From contig JADGFH010000163.1 in NCBI GenBank assembly GCA_016743925.1, positions 1 through 9,987 on the forward strand: 9,987 bases of DNA. The letters are read 5' to 3'. How positions within the stretch are numbered: the stretch's first letter is position 1; each line of letters starts with the position of its first letter. Shown here in pieces: positions 1 to 6,226 of the stretch. This DNA is from Labilibaculum sp. GTDB taxonomy: Bacteria; Bacteroidota; Bacteroidia; Bacteroidales; Marinifilaceae. A program made the translations under genes and the position numbers. The notes under the pieces were generated by a model. That model ran no database searches, was not told the DNA's origin, and was given only the letters and a program-made list of their open reading frames with translations.

Positions 1-10
1 TGTAATGTAG

Positions 11-31
11 ACGGCTGGTAACCGTTTTTTT
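11..31 (+). terminator. Weak terminator-like hairpin at window start
   Basis: A short inverted repeat, ACGG (11-14) and CCGT (22-25) around a 7-nt loop, is followed directly by a run of seven T (25-31). This resembles the end of a plus-strand transcript whose gene lies left of the window. The stem is only 4 bp, so the call rests mostly on the T run. Confidence 0.3.
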
Positions 32-32
32 C

Positions 33-283
33 ATAGATTAAAGATTAGGTTAGTAAATAGTGGTTAGAAGAAAAGCTTGGGTGGGGATCCAAGCTTTTTC
101 TATTTATAATATTACCGATAAACTGTCGTAGCAGCCATTCCCAAATATCTTAAATTCACTTAACTGCTTTTTTACTTAGTTAATAACTATCTAAACCTCA
201 TGTATTGTGTAGAGAAGCAGGTTGTTTTTCTTTTATAGATTTAGGTTATAAATTAGTGGTTAGATTAAAATATGGTGGGATCC
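33..283 (+). repeat. Pair of diverged direct repeats in the gene-free left end
   Basis: Two stretches, about 33-90 and about 234-283, share the same ordered words with small insertions between them: ATAGATT, TAGGTTA, TAAAT, AGTGGTTAGA and GGTGGGATCC (GGTGGGGATCC in the first copy). The similarity may extend leftwards, since TGTAATG at 1 resembles TGTATTG at 201. The spacing is about 200 bp. This looks like an old duplication of an intergenic segment or two members of a dispersed repeat. No open frame, tRNA or transposase was recognised in 1-290. Confidence 0.5.
71..99 (+). terminator. Strong hairpin terminator, possibly bidirectional
   Basis: A perfect 10-bp stem, AAAAGCTTGG (71-80) with CCAAGCTTTT (89-98), encloses an 8-nt loop and ends in T residues. 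The A-rich 5' side also gives a T-rich tail when read on the minus strand. It could therefore end a plus-strand transcript from outside the window, the minus-strand GNAT operon whose last stop is about 190 bp to the right, or both. Confidence 0.6.
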
Positions 284-290
284 GTTTTTT

Positions 291-740
291 TTAAATCTTC
301 TTCTCAAAACAAACACTTGTATCAACTCCAGCATATTGCCCATAATTAGGTATTAAATGGTAGCCACTTTTATAATATAATCCAATTGCTTCGGGTTGTT
401 TTACTCCTGTTTCTAAGATGCATTTGCCAAAAGACAATTCACCTGTCCATTTTTCTAATTCCACTAAAACTTTTGAGGCAATTCCTTTTCCTCTGCAGAT
501 AGGTGAAACAAACATTCGTTTAATTTCCATCACATTGTGAGCATACTCTTTAATTGCGCCACAACCTATAGGTTTACCACTCTCATAAGCGATAACAACA
601 TATTTAATGTGATCAATTTTATTAAATTGAGAATAAAAAGAATGATCTTCTCCATCTCTTATTTTAAGATCTGCATCAAGAATCTCCACTAATTCTATAA
701 AGTCCTGATTGTCAGAATTTGTTCGTTTAAGCTCAATCAT
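291..740 (-). CDS. GNAT family N-acetyltransferase
   Basis: A 149-residue protein of normal length for a single-domain GCN5-related acetyltransferase, an enzyme type that moves an acetyl group from acetyl-CoA to an amine. The motif A region is clear: strand MEIKRMFV (about 71-78), then the pyrophosphate-binding loop R83-G-K-G-I-A88 and the helix SKVLVELEKW. The C-terminal part, LETGVKQPEAIGLYYKSGY (about 109-127), matches the usual motif B, where a tyrosine often acts near the acceptor. The substrate cannot be read from the sequence. No signal peptide is seen, so it should be cytoplasmic. The ATG overlaps the TGA of the upstream SRPBCC gene by four bases (ATGA, 737-740), which points to translational coupling as the second gene of an operon. 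Confidence 0.9.
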   Translation of the reverse strand: MIELKRTNSDNQDFIELVEILDADLKIRDGEDHSFYSQFNKIDHIKYVVIAYESGKPIGCGAIKEYAHNVMEIKRMFVSPICRGKGIASKVLVELEKWTGELSFGKCILETGVKQPEAIGLYYKSGYHLIPNYGQYAGVDTSVCFEKKI

Positions 741-1174
741 AATTTCTCAATATACTCTTTCAATCTTTGGTTAATGAAATACTGCCAACCTCCACTGCAT
801 GACTCTCTCGAAAATTCAGGAATATTTTGGGGGAATGATTCTAAGCCTTCGTTTGTTAGACGAAGAAGAGTTTGTTTTCCTTCTTGTAACAAATCAAAAC
901 GAACGGTACCACTTCCACTTATATTTTCATATCTCCAATCGTATACGATTATTTCTAAAGGAACAACTTCTATAATTTTCCACAGGTGCATAAATTGTCT
1001 CTTACCAGCATCTACATTAAAACTAGTTTCGAATCCAACTTCAGGTTTAAATTCTGGTATATTTTCGAAAAACCATTTTTGCATTTGAGACAAATCTGTA
1101 ATAGCATTCCAAACCTGTTCTTTTGTTTTATTAAAACTTTGTTCTACAATTATTGGCTGATGTAAATCACTCAC
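737..1174 (-). CDS. SRPBCC / AHSA1-like (START-fold) protein
   Basis: A 145-residue protein with the AHSA1-type layout: an N-terminal strand IIVEQSFNKTKEQVWNAITD (about 8-27), the SQMQKWFF motif (about 29-36), central strands (SFNVDAGKRQFMHLWKIIEVVP, IIVYDWRYE, GTVRFDLLQEGKQTLLRLTNEG), and a C-terminal helix GGWQYFINQRLKEYIEKL typical of the fold's long closing helix. The family binds hydrophobic ligands or partner proteins, and the ligand here is unknown. The start is GTG at 1172-1174: an in-frame TAA lies just upstream and the next in-frame Met is residue 31, inside the domain. A nearby ATG at 1177-1179 is out of frame and stops after two codons. It is the first gene of a pair with the GNAT acetyltransferase. 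Such pairs are often stress or metabolite-modification genes, but that is inference. Confidence 0.85.
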   Translation of the reverse strand: MSDLHQPIIVEQSFNKTKEQVWNAITDLSQMQKWFFENIPEFKPEVGFETSFNVDAGKRQFMHLWKIIEVVPLEIIVYDWRYENISGSGTVRFDLLQEGKQTLLRLTNEGLESFPQNIPEFSRESCSGGWQYFINQRLKEYIEKL

Positions 1175-1443
1175 GGCATGTTCTTATTTATTATTATCAA
1201 TACCTTTATCTTTCCTTTTTTGAAAGAATTATTTATTAGGTGTTTAAAGATAATAGGAAAAGCTAAATATTAAATGCATGTTGTAGGAAGTATCACTTTA
1301 ATTGCCTTCGAATTTCATATATAAGTTGTATTCAAACTGCAATCATCTTTAACTTATTCTACTATTTTTATTATTTCTATTCTTGTTGTAAATTCGCTTC
1401 TGCAAAAAATTAAATTAATCACCTTAATAAAACAATTCATCAA
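1175..1443. other. Divergent intergenic region
   Basis: These 269 bp separate the minus-strand SRPBCC gene from the plus-strand FKBP gene and must hold both promoters. No open frame or strong hairpin was seen. The plus-strand side has a plausible -7 box at 1389-1396. No convincing TAnnTTTG box was found for the minus strand. Confidence 0.5.
1366..1396 (+). promoter_or_regulatory. Candidate promoter of the FKBP gene
   Basis: TAAATTCG at 1389-1396 matches the Bacteroidota -7 consensus TAnnTTTG at all but one fixed position. TTTT at 1366-1369 lies 19 bp upstream, where the -33 TTTG is expected. The leader to the ATG at 1444 would be about 40 nt. The call rests on consensus similarity only. Confidence 0.35.
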
Positions 1444-2268
1444 ATGAAAAGAAGTAGTATTATTTTAGCTTTTTTAGCTTTGACCCTTTCTTTTTCCGCT
1501 TGTAATAAAGTACCTAAATCAGGGAAGTTAAAATTTCAATCAGAGATTGATAGTGTTAGTTATGCTTTGGGTTATATTGAGGCTAACAATTACATCAAGG
1601 CTTTAGATCAGGTACCTTTCCAATTTGATTCTATCGAAAAGGTACATTTAGCAAGAGCAATTGCCAAGTCGCATCTGAAAGAAAAATATCTGGAACTAAG
1701 ATCTAATCAATTTGATCCATTAAATGAGGAAGCTTTTTTTAAAGGATTTTTAAATGAATTGGCATACGGTAAATCTTATTTTAATGAAACTAGTGCCGAT
1801 ATGTACCTAAGAAAAGTATTTGAAAAAAAGAAAGTTCAAAAAGACTCTTTGCAAAAAGAAGCAAGTAAAGCCAGCCTTTTAAAAGGGCAAAAATACTTGG
1901 AAGAAAACACCAAACATGACGATATTAAGGTAACCGAAAGTGGCTTGCAATACAAAATAATAAAAGAGGGTAAGGGAAAAATTCCTGCTCTTACCGATCA
2001 AGTTAAATGTGTGTATCATGGTACTTTGCTTGATGGTACAGTTTTCGACAGTTCGAAAGAACGTGGCGACACAACTTCTTTTGGAGTAAATCGTGTTATA
2101 AAAGGTTGGACTGAAGCATTGCAATTGATGCCTGAAGGTTCGGAATGGAAATTATTTATACCTGCAAATCTTGCTTATGGTGAGCGAGGAAGTGGAGCAA
2201 AAATTGGTTCTAACGAAACACTAATTTTTGATATCAACTTGGTAGAGGTTATCGAGAAGAAAAAATAA
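1444..2268 (+). CDS. FKBP-type peptidyl-prolyl isomerase lipoprotein
   Basis: A 274-residue envelope protein predicted to catalyse cis-trans isomerisation of Xaa-Pro bonds in exported proteins. Residues 1-19 form a signal peptide ending in a lipobox, SFSAC, with Cys20 as the predicted lipidation site. Residues about 33-150 are a helical, charged region resembling the N-terminal dimerisation domain of FkpA/Mip-type FKBPs. The catalytic FKBP domain covers about 165-269: SGLQYKIIKEGKG, VYHGTLLDGTVFDSS (Y191, F201 and D202 at expected pocket positions), VIKGWTEALQLMPEGSEWKLFIP (W222 pocket floor) and AYGERG (Y245). The length suits a Mip/FkpA-like protein. It stands alone between a divergent operon and a convergent gene and ends in a strong terminator. 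The family assignment is secure; client proteins are unknown. Confidence 0.95.
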   Translation: MKRSSIILAFLALTLSFSACNKVPKSGKLKFQSEIDSVSYALGYIEANNYIKALDQVPFQFDSIEKVHLARAIAKSHLKEKYLELRSNQFDPLNEEAFFKGFLNELAYGKSYFNETSADMYLRKVFEKKKVQKDSLQKEASKASLLKGQKYLEENTKHDDIKVTESGLQYKIIKEGKGKIPALTDQVKCVYHGTLLDGTVFDSSKERGDTTSFGVNRVIKGWTEALQLMPEGSEWKLFIPANLAYGERGSGAKIGSNETLIFDINLVEVIEKKK

Positions 2269-2284
2269 TAACAGTGTTTATACT

Positions 2285-2326
2285 AAAATAACAAAGGGAT
2301 ATCTAATGATATCCCTTTGCTATTTT
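2285..2326. terminator. Bidirectional terminator between convergent genes
   Basis: A perfect 12-bp stem, CAAAGGGATATC (2292-2303) with GATATCCCTTTG (2308-2319), closes on a 4-nt loop. It is extended by AAAATA (2285-2290) pairing with TATTTT (2321-2326) across one mismatch. The A and T flanks give a U-rich tail in both directions, which fits its position between the FKBP gene (+) and the ankyrin gene (-). Confidence 0.9.
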
Positions 2327-2383
2327 AATTTCTGATTGGAGTGGTTGCCATTCCTAAATTACAAGCCATTCGATTTAGGTTTC

Positions 2384-2998
2384 CTATTTTAATTGTGTTT
2401 TAATGTATTCGACTACAGCCTTATGCCCCTTTGATTTGGCAAAATCTAAAGATGATTCTCCGTCAACATCTACCATTTTTAAGTCGGCACCATTCGAAAC
2501 TAAAACCTTAAGAACCTCTAGTTGACCTTCCGAGGCAGCCATCATTGCAGCTGTCCATTTTTCCTCATTATCGATCATATTTGGCTTGGCTCCCGATTGT
2601 AATAAAATACTAACCGTAGGTACAAAATTACCTGTAGAAGCAAACATTAATGCGGTTCTGTTAACGGCATCGGTTAAATTTACATCTGCCTCATTTGCTA
2701 TTAATAGTTTCACCAATTCGTAATGTCCATTGTAAGCAGCTAACATTAGAGCTGTTCGCTTATTGGCGTCTACCGTGTTCGCATTAAAACCATTATTTAA
2801 AGCATCTTTTACGGTTTCTAATTTACCATTCAAAGCACTTTCCATTATTAAATCAGTATCAAACACCTTAACAGATTTAGTAGCTGTTTGTTCAATTTTT
2901 GTGGCAGCCACTTCCTTCGAATTAGATGATTTTGTATTGCAACTGCAGGTACAGAATCCAGTTATAAAAATGGCGGCTAATAGTTGTAGTTTTCTCAT
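2384..2998 (-). CDS. Ankyrin-repeat exported protein, probable lipoprotein
   Basis: A 204-residue protein made of about four to five ankyrin repeats, which are protein-binding modules with no enzymatic activity of their own. The start is placed at ATG 2996-2998 because the next residues, MRKLQLLAAIFITGF, form a proper signal peptide; an upstream ATG at 3061 would put 21 extra residues in front of it. Cys16, Cys18 and Cys20 follow, and Cys20 is the likely lipidation site although the lipobox (TCSC) is atypical. A Ser/Lys/Thr-rich linker (about 21-45) leads to repeats near 47-76, 79-110, 112-144, 148-178 and 179-204, with TALMLAAYNGHYELVKLLI (82-100) the most canonical. It converges on the FKBP gene and is divergent from the BlaI-M56 unit. 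Its partner is unknown. Confidence 0.88.
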   Translation of the reverse strand: MRKLQLLAAIFITGFCTCSCNTKSSNSKEVAATKIEQTATKSVKVFDTDLIMESALNGKLETVKDALNNGFNANTVDANKRTALMLAAYNGHYELVKLLIANEADVNLTDAVNRTALMFASTGNFVPTVSILLQSGAKPNMIDNEEKWTAAMMAASEGQLEVLKVLVSNGADLKMVDVDGESSLDFAKSKGHKAVVEYIKTQLK

Positions 2999-3088
2999 CA
3001 ATTTATTATTAATTCTATTAAATATGGACACTAAAGGTAATACAAGTGGGCAAAACATCAAGCATTATAAATTTAATTTCATAAAGCA

Positions 3089-3096
3089 CAAAATTA
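3089..3096 (-). promoter_or_regulatory. Candidate -7 box for the ankyrin gene
   Basis: CAAAATTA at 3089-3096 reads TAATTTTG on the minus strand, a full match to TAnnTTTG. It lies about 90 bp upstream of the chosen ATG. No matching -33 TTTG was found at 19-21 bp, so confidence is low. Confidence 0.25.
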
Positions 3097-3152
3097 AAAA
3101 CATCAATAAAATAGGCAGGTTTACAACATTGCTACTATCTAATTAGAAGTTT

Positions 3153-3168
3153 TACTATAAATGTAGTA
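3153..3168. promoter_or_regulatory. BlaI-type operator 1 (palindrome)
   Basis: TACTATAAATGTAGTA is an inverted repeat with TACTA and TAGTA arms and a 6-bp centre. It resembles the TACTACA/TGTAGTA-type operators bound by BlaI/MecI dimers. It is identical to the second site at 14 of 16 positions and lies 33 bp upstream of it, about three helical turns. It would cover the -33 region of the promoter that overlaps operator 2. A more degenerate third copy, with TACTA at 3133-3137 and TAGAA at 3144-3148, lies further upstream. Confidence 0.65.
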
Positions 3169-3185
3169 GAATTTAGAAATCAAAC

Positions 3186-3201
3186 TACTATATTTGTAGT
3201 A
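3186..3201. promoter_or_regulatory. BlaI-type operator 2 overlapping the -7 box
   Basis: TACTATATTTGTAGTA has the same TACTA and TAGTA arms and 6-bp spacing as operator 1. Inside it, TATATTTG (3189-3196) is a full match to the Bacteroidota -7 consensus TAnnTTTG, so repressor binding would block the promoter directly. The blaI-like ATG follows about 20 bp downstream. Autorepression is known for the family; here it is inferred from site position. Confidence 0.7.
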
Positions 3202-3222
3202 TACATTAAAATAAAAAACGCT

Positions 3223-3609
3223 ATGGACTTAAAATCACTAACAAAAGCAGAAGAACAAATCATGCAAATTATTTGGAAATTGCGTGAAGCGATTGTTAAG
3301 GATGTACTTGCACAATTTGAAGGATCGAAACCTGCTTACACTACTATTGCAACCGTGTTGAGCGTATTAGAAAAGAAAGGATTTGTTTCGCATCGTAAAA
3401 TTGGAAATACGAAACTATTTACGCCAACAATCAGCAAAACTGAATATACCAAATTCCAGTTTACCTCTTTGTTGGGAAACTACTTTGGCGGATCGTTCCC
3501 TAAAATGGCTAGCTTTTTTGCCAAAGAAAATGATATGGATATTTCCGATTTGGAAAACATCATGAAAGAGGCAGAGAAGGAAATGAAAAAAGATCAAGAT
3601 AAAAACTAG
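3223..3609 (+). CDS. BlaI/MecI/CopY family transcriptional repressor
   Basis: A 128-residue repressor of normal family length. Residues 1-70 form a winged helix: LTKAEEQIMQIIWKLREAIVKDVLAQF (helices 1-2), the recognition helix region PAYTTIATVLSVLEKKGFV (about 37-55), and the wing SHRKIGNTKLFTPTISKTEY. Residues about 72-122 form the helical dimerisation domain. In staphylococcal BlaI and MecI the repressor is cut at an Asn-Phe bond before Ala-Lys; the aligned segment here is ASFFAKEN, giving Phe98-Phe99 at that place, so cleavage is possible but with a different P1 residue. It likely represses its own promoter through the two palindromes upstream. The M56 gene starts 4 bp after its stop, so the pair is a typical repressor plus signal-transducing protease unit. 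The inducing signal is not evident. Confidence 0.93.
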   Translation: MDLKSLTKAEEQIMQIIWKLREAIVKDVLAQFEGSKPAYTTIATVLSVLEKKGFVSHRKIGNTKLFTPTISKTEYTKFQFTSLLGNYFGGSFPKMASFFAKENDMDISDLENIMKEAEKEMKKDQDKN

Positions 3610-3613
3610 ACCG

Positions 3614-5803
3614 ATGGAAGCATTATTAGAAATATTAATTCGCGCATCAATTAGCATAGCTCTATTCTATGCATTGTACTGGTTGCTTTTGAGGCAATCT
3701 ACACATTTTAAAGAGAACCGTCTTTTTTTACTGATAAGCCTAGTAATTTCGATAGTAGTAGCAGTAATTCCGGTTCAGTATCAGGTATTGATACCAGCTC
3801 CTACCTCACCAGTTTTGAATGAGTACAATGGCGTTTTTAATCATGATTTTGCAAATACAACTAGCGAAGTAGAAACATCTAATGACATTGGTTTATTTGG
3901 CATTTCACTCTTGGTTTATGGCATGGGTGCCGCGATGGTATTGCTACGTTTACTGATACAATGTAGAAAACCACTGCTGATAATCAGTAAGTCGAAACCT
4001 AAAAAAATTAACGATTGTCTGGTTCACGAGAACAAGGTATACAACACCCCCTTCTCATTTTTCAATCGCATATTAATCAATCCTGAATATTTTCAACAGA
4101 ACGAAATCAACGACATATTAACTCATGAAAAAGTGCACATTCAGGAGCGTCATTGGATCGATCTGTTCATTATAGAGCTGTTAACAGTATTTTTCTGGTT
4201 CAATCCATTTATATGGTTCTTTGAACGAGCAATTAAACGAAACCATGAATACCTGGCCGACGAAGGTGTATTATCCCGGGGCCATTCACCTGTCAGGTAT
4301 CAGGCCTTATTAATTAACCGGCTAATGGGGACACAAGTAATTGGTTTGGCCAATCACTTTAGTTCATCCCTCGGCACAACCCGATTTAAAATGATGACAA
4401 AAGAAAAGACAGCGAAACGCAAATTGTTTCGAATGATATGGGCTATCCCTGTATTAGCAATTCTTCTGCTAGCTTTTGCAAAGCCCGAATACCAAATGCA
4501 AAAACAAGAAAAGGTAAAAGTAAAATCCAACACGATCGTTGCTCCTGAAGGGGCAGAATACAAGCTAGAATTATCGGATGGCACTAAAGTTTTCCTTTCA
4601 GGCAATTCTAAATTGGAATATCCTGAAACCTTTGCAAGCAAAGAAAGAGTAGTTCACTTAGAGGGAGAGGCTTATTTTGAAGTCAGTGATTCGAAAGCAC
4701 CATTTTTCGTTAAAATTAAAAATGATGAAATGATAGGTCCTATTGGTTCAGATGGAAAAAAAGTTGCATTATCGACAAAAACTGGCCATGCCTATATTCC
4801 AAGCTATAAAGAAAGCTTAGAATATACAACACCCGAAAAAGAAACAAAAACAGATACATTAATTATTCCTGAAGGTGAAGGGTACAACGAACTATTACAA
4901 GATGGTAACAAAACTTATCTTAAGGTCAATTCTAAACGAAAATATCCTAAAGAACTTACAGATAAGGCTAAAATTGTAAGCATAGATGATGAGGCATATT
5001 TTGATATTAGTCAGATTTCCCGTCCTATTAATATGGGCAAAGTAAAAGGAAATATTGGTTTAAAAGTTGCTCTATCAACAAAAAATGAAGATCATTTAAA
5101 AACAACAGGCAAAGAACCAAGTCAGGCATTCTTAAAAAAGGTAACAAAGCTAAAAGGAAAAGTTACTGATGAGAAAGGCAATGCTTTACCAGGAACATCC
5201 ATTATTATCAAAGGGACTAGCATTGGAACTGTGGCAGATCGATCTGGAAACTTTGAAATTAATTATTCTCCAGAAGGAAAAAAGTTTGATTTAATAGCCT
5301 CGTATGTTGGATATAAAACAACATCACCACAACAAATAAAAGCAGATAAATCAAAAAGCAGTGTTTTGGAATTCGATTTTAAATTGAAACGTGAGGTGAT
5401 TAAACTCGATGGCGAATCAATGTTTTTAGATGGTTCAGTTCCACCACCTCCTCCGCCACCAACACCTGCAATATTAAAATCGGACAAACCTGTTTTTTAT
5501 GTTGTTGAAGATATCCCTCGTTACCCAAAGGGAAGATATGGCTTAGGGCAATACGTGAAAAAACAAAAAGACAAACTAACACAAAAATGGTTTTTTGAAG
5601 GAAAGAAATTACTAGGAAAAGCTACAGTTGGCTTCACGATTAATACCAAGGGAGAAGCTGTCAACATCCAAATTCTTGATAAAAGCAATGAAATTTCTGC
5701 AAATGCGGCTAAAATAATTATCTCAAAAATGGAGAAATGGACCCCAGGCTCGCAAAGAGGAAAAAAAGTACCTGTTGATTATGCCATGGAATTAGAATTC
5801 TAA
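3614..5803 (+). CDS. M56 (BlaR1-like) membrane peptidase with FecR-like, plug-like and TonB C-terminal domains
   Basis: A 729-residue composite protein. Residues 1-290 form the M56 membrane protease, with hydrophobic segments near 7-27, 36-60, 93-117, 183-203 and 271-290. The zinc motif is H171-E-K-V-H175, and E212 in NHEYLADE is the likely third ligand. The rest, 291-729, should face the periplasm. It holds a FecR-like segment at about 307-368 (PEGAEYKLELSDGTKVFLSG, then LEGEAYFEVSD), a degenerate second copy at about 415-477 (PEGEGYNELLQDG, DDEAYFDIS), a carboxypeptidase-regulatory/plug-like domain at about 512-590 (LKGKVTDEKGNALPGTSI, YVGYKTT), seven prolines (610-616), and a TonB C-terminal domain at about 665-729 (VGFTINTKGEAVN, WTPGSQRGKKVPVDY). 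No penicillin-binding sensor is present. By family analogy, an envelope signal would activate the protease to inactivate the adjacent BlaI-like repressor. The TonB-like end suggests contact with an outer-membrane transporter, which is inference. Confidence 0.9.
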   Translation: MEALLEILIRASISIALFYALYWLLLRQSTHFKENRLFLLISLVISIVVAVIPVQYQVLIPAPTSPVLNEYNGVFNHDFANTTSEVETSNDIGLFGISLLVYGMGAAMVLLRLLIQCRKPLLIISKSKPKKINDCLVHENKVYNTPFSFFNRILINPEYFQQNEINDILTHEKVHIQERHWIDLFIIELLTVFFWFNPFIWFFERAIKRNHEYLADEGVLSRGHSPVRYQALLINRLMGTQVIGLANHFSSSLGTTRFKMMTKEKTAKRKLFRMIWAIPVLAILLLAFAKPEYQMQKQEKVKVKSNTIVAPEGAEYKLELSDGTKVFLSGNSKLEYPETFASKERVVHLEGEAYFEVSDSKAPFFVKIKNDEMIGPIGSDGKKVALSTKTGHAYIPSYKESLEYTTPEKETKTDTLIIPEGEGYNELLQDGNKTYLKVNSKRKYPKELTDKAKIVSIDDEAYFDISQISRPINMGKVKGNIGLKVALSTKNEDHLKTTGKEPSQAFLKKVTKLKGKVTDEKGNALPGTSIIIKGTSIGTVADRSGNFEINYSPEGKKFDLIASYVGYKTTSPQQIKADKSKSSVLEFDFKLKREVIKLDGESMFLDGSVPPPPPPPTPAILKSDKPVFYVVEDIPRYPKGRYGLGQYVKKQKDKLTQKWFFEGKKLLGKATVGFTINTKGEAVNIQILDKSNEISANAAKIIISKMEKWTPGSQRGKKVPVDYAMELEF
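4532..5089 (+). repeat. Internal duplication inside the M56 protein (FecR-like unit)
   Basis: Residues about 307-391 and 415-492 align in order: TIVAPEGAEY with TLIIPEGEGY, DGTKVFLSGNSKLEYPE with DGNKTYLKVNSKRKYPK, LEGEAYFEVS with IDDEAYFDIS, and KVALSTK in both. The offset is 108 residues at the start and 101 at the end. The first copy keeps the FecR core pattern; the second has lost several conserved Gly and hydrophobic positions. Confidence 0.75.
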
Positions 5804-5830
5804 CACAGATACAATTAGCATATTACAAGC

Positions 5831-5872
5831 AATGCTGTTATCACTTAAAAAGAGATAACAGCATTCGTTTTT
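5831..5872 (+). terminator. Terminator of the BlaI-M56 unit
   Basis: A perfect 12-bp stem, AATGCTGTTATC (5831-5842) with GATAACAGCATT (5854-5865), encloses an 11-nt loop and is followed by CG and five T. It begins 27 bp after the M56 stop codon. Read on the minus strand it lacks a U-rich tail, so it mainly serves the plus strand. Confidence 0.88.
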
Positions 5873-5905
5873 CACCAGGAACACGCAACTACTATTGGGC
5901 GTTTA

Positions 5906-6226
5906 TCAAGCCTGAATCAATTGATCTAATTTTCCCTTTAAAAGAGCCTCTGGAACTACTCCTATCGACTTATCAACAATTTCTGATTTCTTGATAAAAA
6001 GCAAGGTAGGAATACTTCCAATTCCATATTTCGTTCTCAAGTCTGGGAATTTATGAACATCAACTTTCTGGATATCTACTTTTCCTTCATACTCGTCGGC
6101 TAATTTTTCAATTGTTGGCATTAAAGCCTGACAAGGAGGGCAAGTATCCGCATAAAAATCCAACATGATTGCTTTGTCTTCTTTCAATAGCTTCTCTAAT
6201 TCTTTAGCACTTTCGATTGTTCTCAT
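5906..6226 (-). CDS. Thioredoxin with CPPC active site
   Basis: A 106-residue protein of standard thioredoxin length without a signal peptide, expected to reduce disulfides in the cytoplasm. The fold is complete: strand AIMLDFYADT (19-28), active site C29-P-P-C32, the long helix QALMPTIEKLADEY, strand VDIQKVDVHKFPDL, and the GIGSIPTLLFIKK segment with the cis-proline at P73. The active site differs from the usual WCGPC in two ways: Pro replaces Gly between the cysteines, and Thr replaces the Trp before them. This kind of change in the CxxC dipeptide is known to shift redox potential in the family, so its role may differ from the main housekeeping thioredoxin. It stands alone, converging on the BlaI-M56 unit. 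The start ATG at 6226 gives the normal N-terminus. Confidence 0.93.
   Translation of the reverse strand: MRTIESAKELEKLLKEDKAIMLDFYADTCPPCQALMPTIEKLADEYEGKVDIQKVDVHKFPDLRTKYGIGSIPTLLFIKKSEIVDKSIGVVPEALLKGKLDQLIQA

Noticed and set aside
1..290. tRNA remnants in the left end (GGTTAGA- and GGGATCC-like words)
   Set aside because: No cloverleaf with acceptor and T arms could be traced in either copy of the repeat.
774..1088. Plus-strand 104-residue open frame opposite the SRPBCC gene
   Set aside because: It is antisense to a clear family member, shows no domain-like pattern and is best seen as a shadow frame.
2353..2379. Inverted repeat CCTAAAT/ATTTAGG as a terminator of the ankyrin gene
   Set aside because: The loop is 13 nt, the stem is AT-rich and 7 bp, and no T run follows on the minus strand. 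The stronger hairpin at 2285-2326 explains termination.
2999..3061. N-terminal extension of the ankyrin protein from ATG 3061
   Set aside because: It would place 21 residues before a clear signal peptide, MRKLQLLAAIFITGF; the internal ATG at 2998 fits export better.
5263..5487. Minus-strand frame with a poly-glycine run
   Set aside because: The glycine run is the complement of the proline codons of the M56 protein; it has no other support.
3614..5803. Annotation of the M56 gene as a true beta-lactam sensor BlaR1/MecR1
   Set aside because: No penicillin-binding domain (SxxK, SxN, KTG) is visible after the membrane part, so a beta-lactam signal is not supported.
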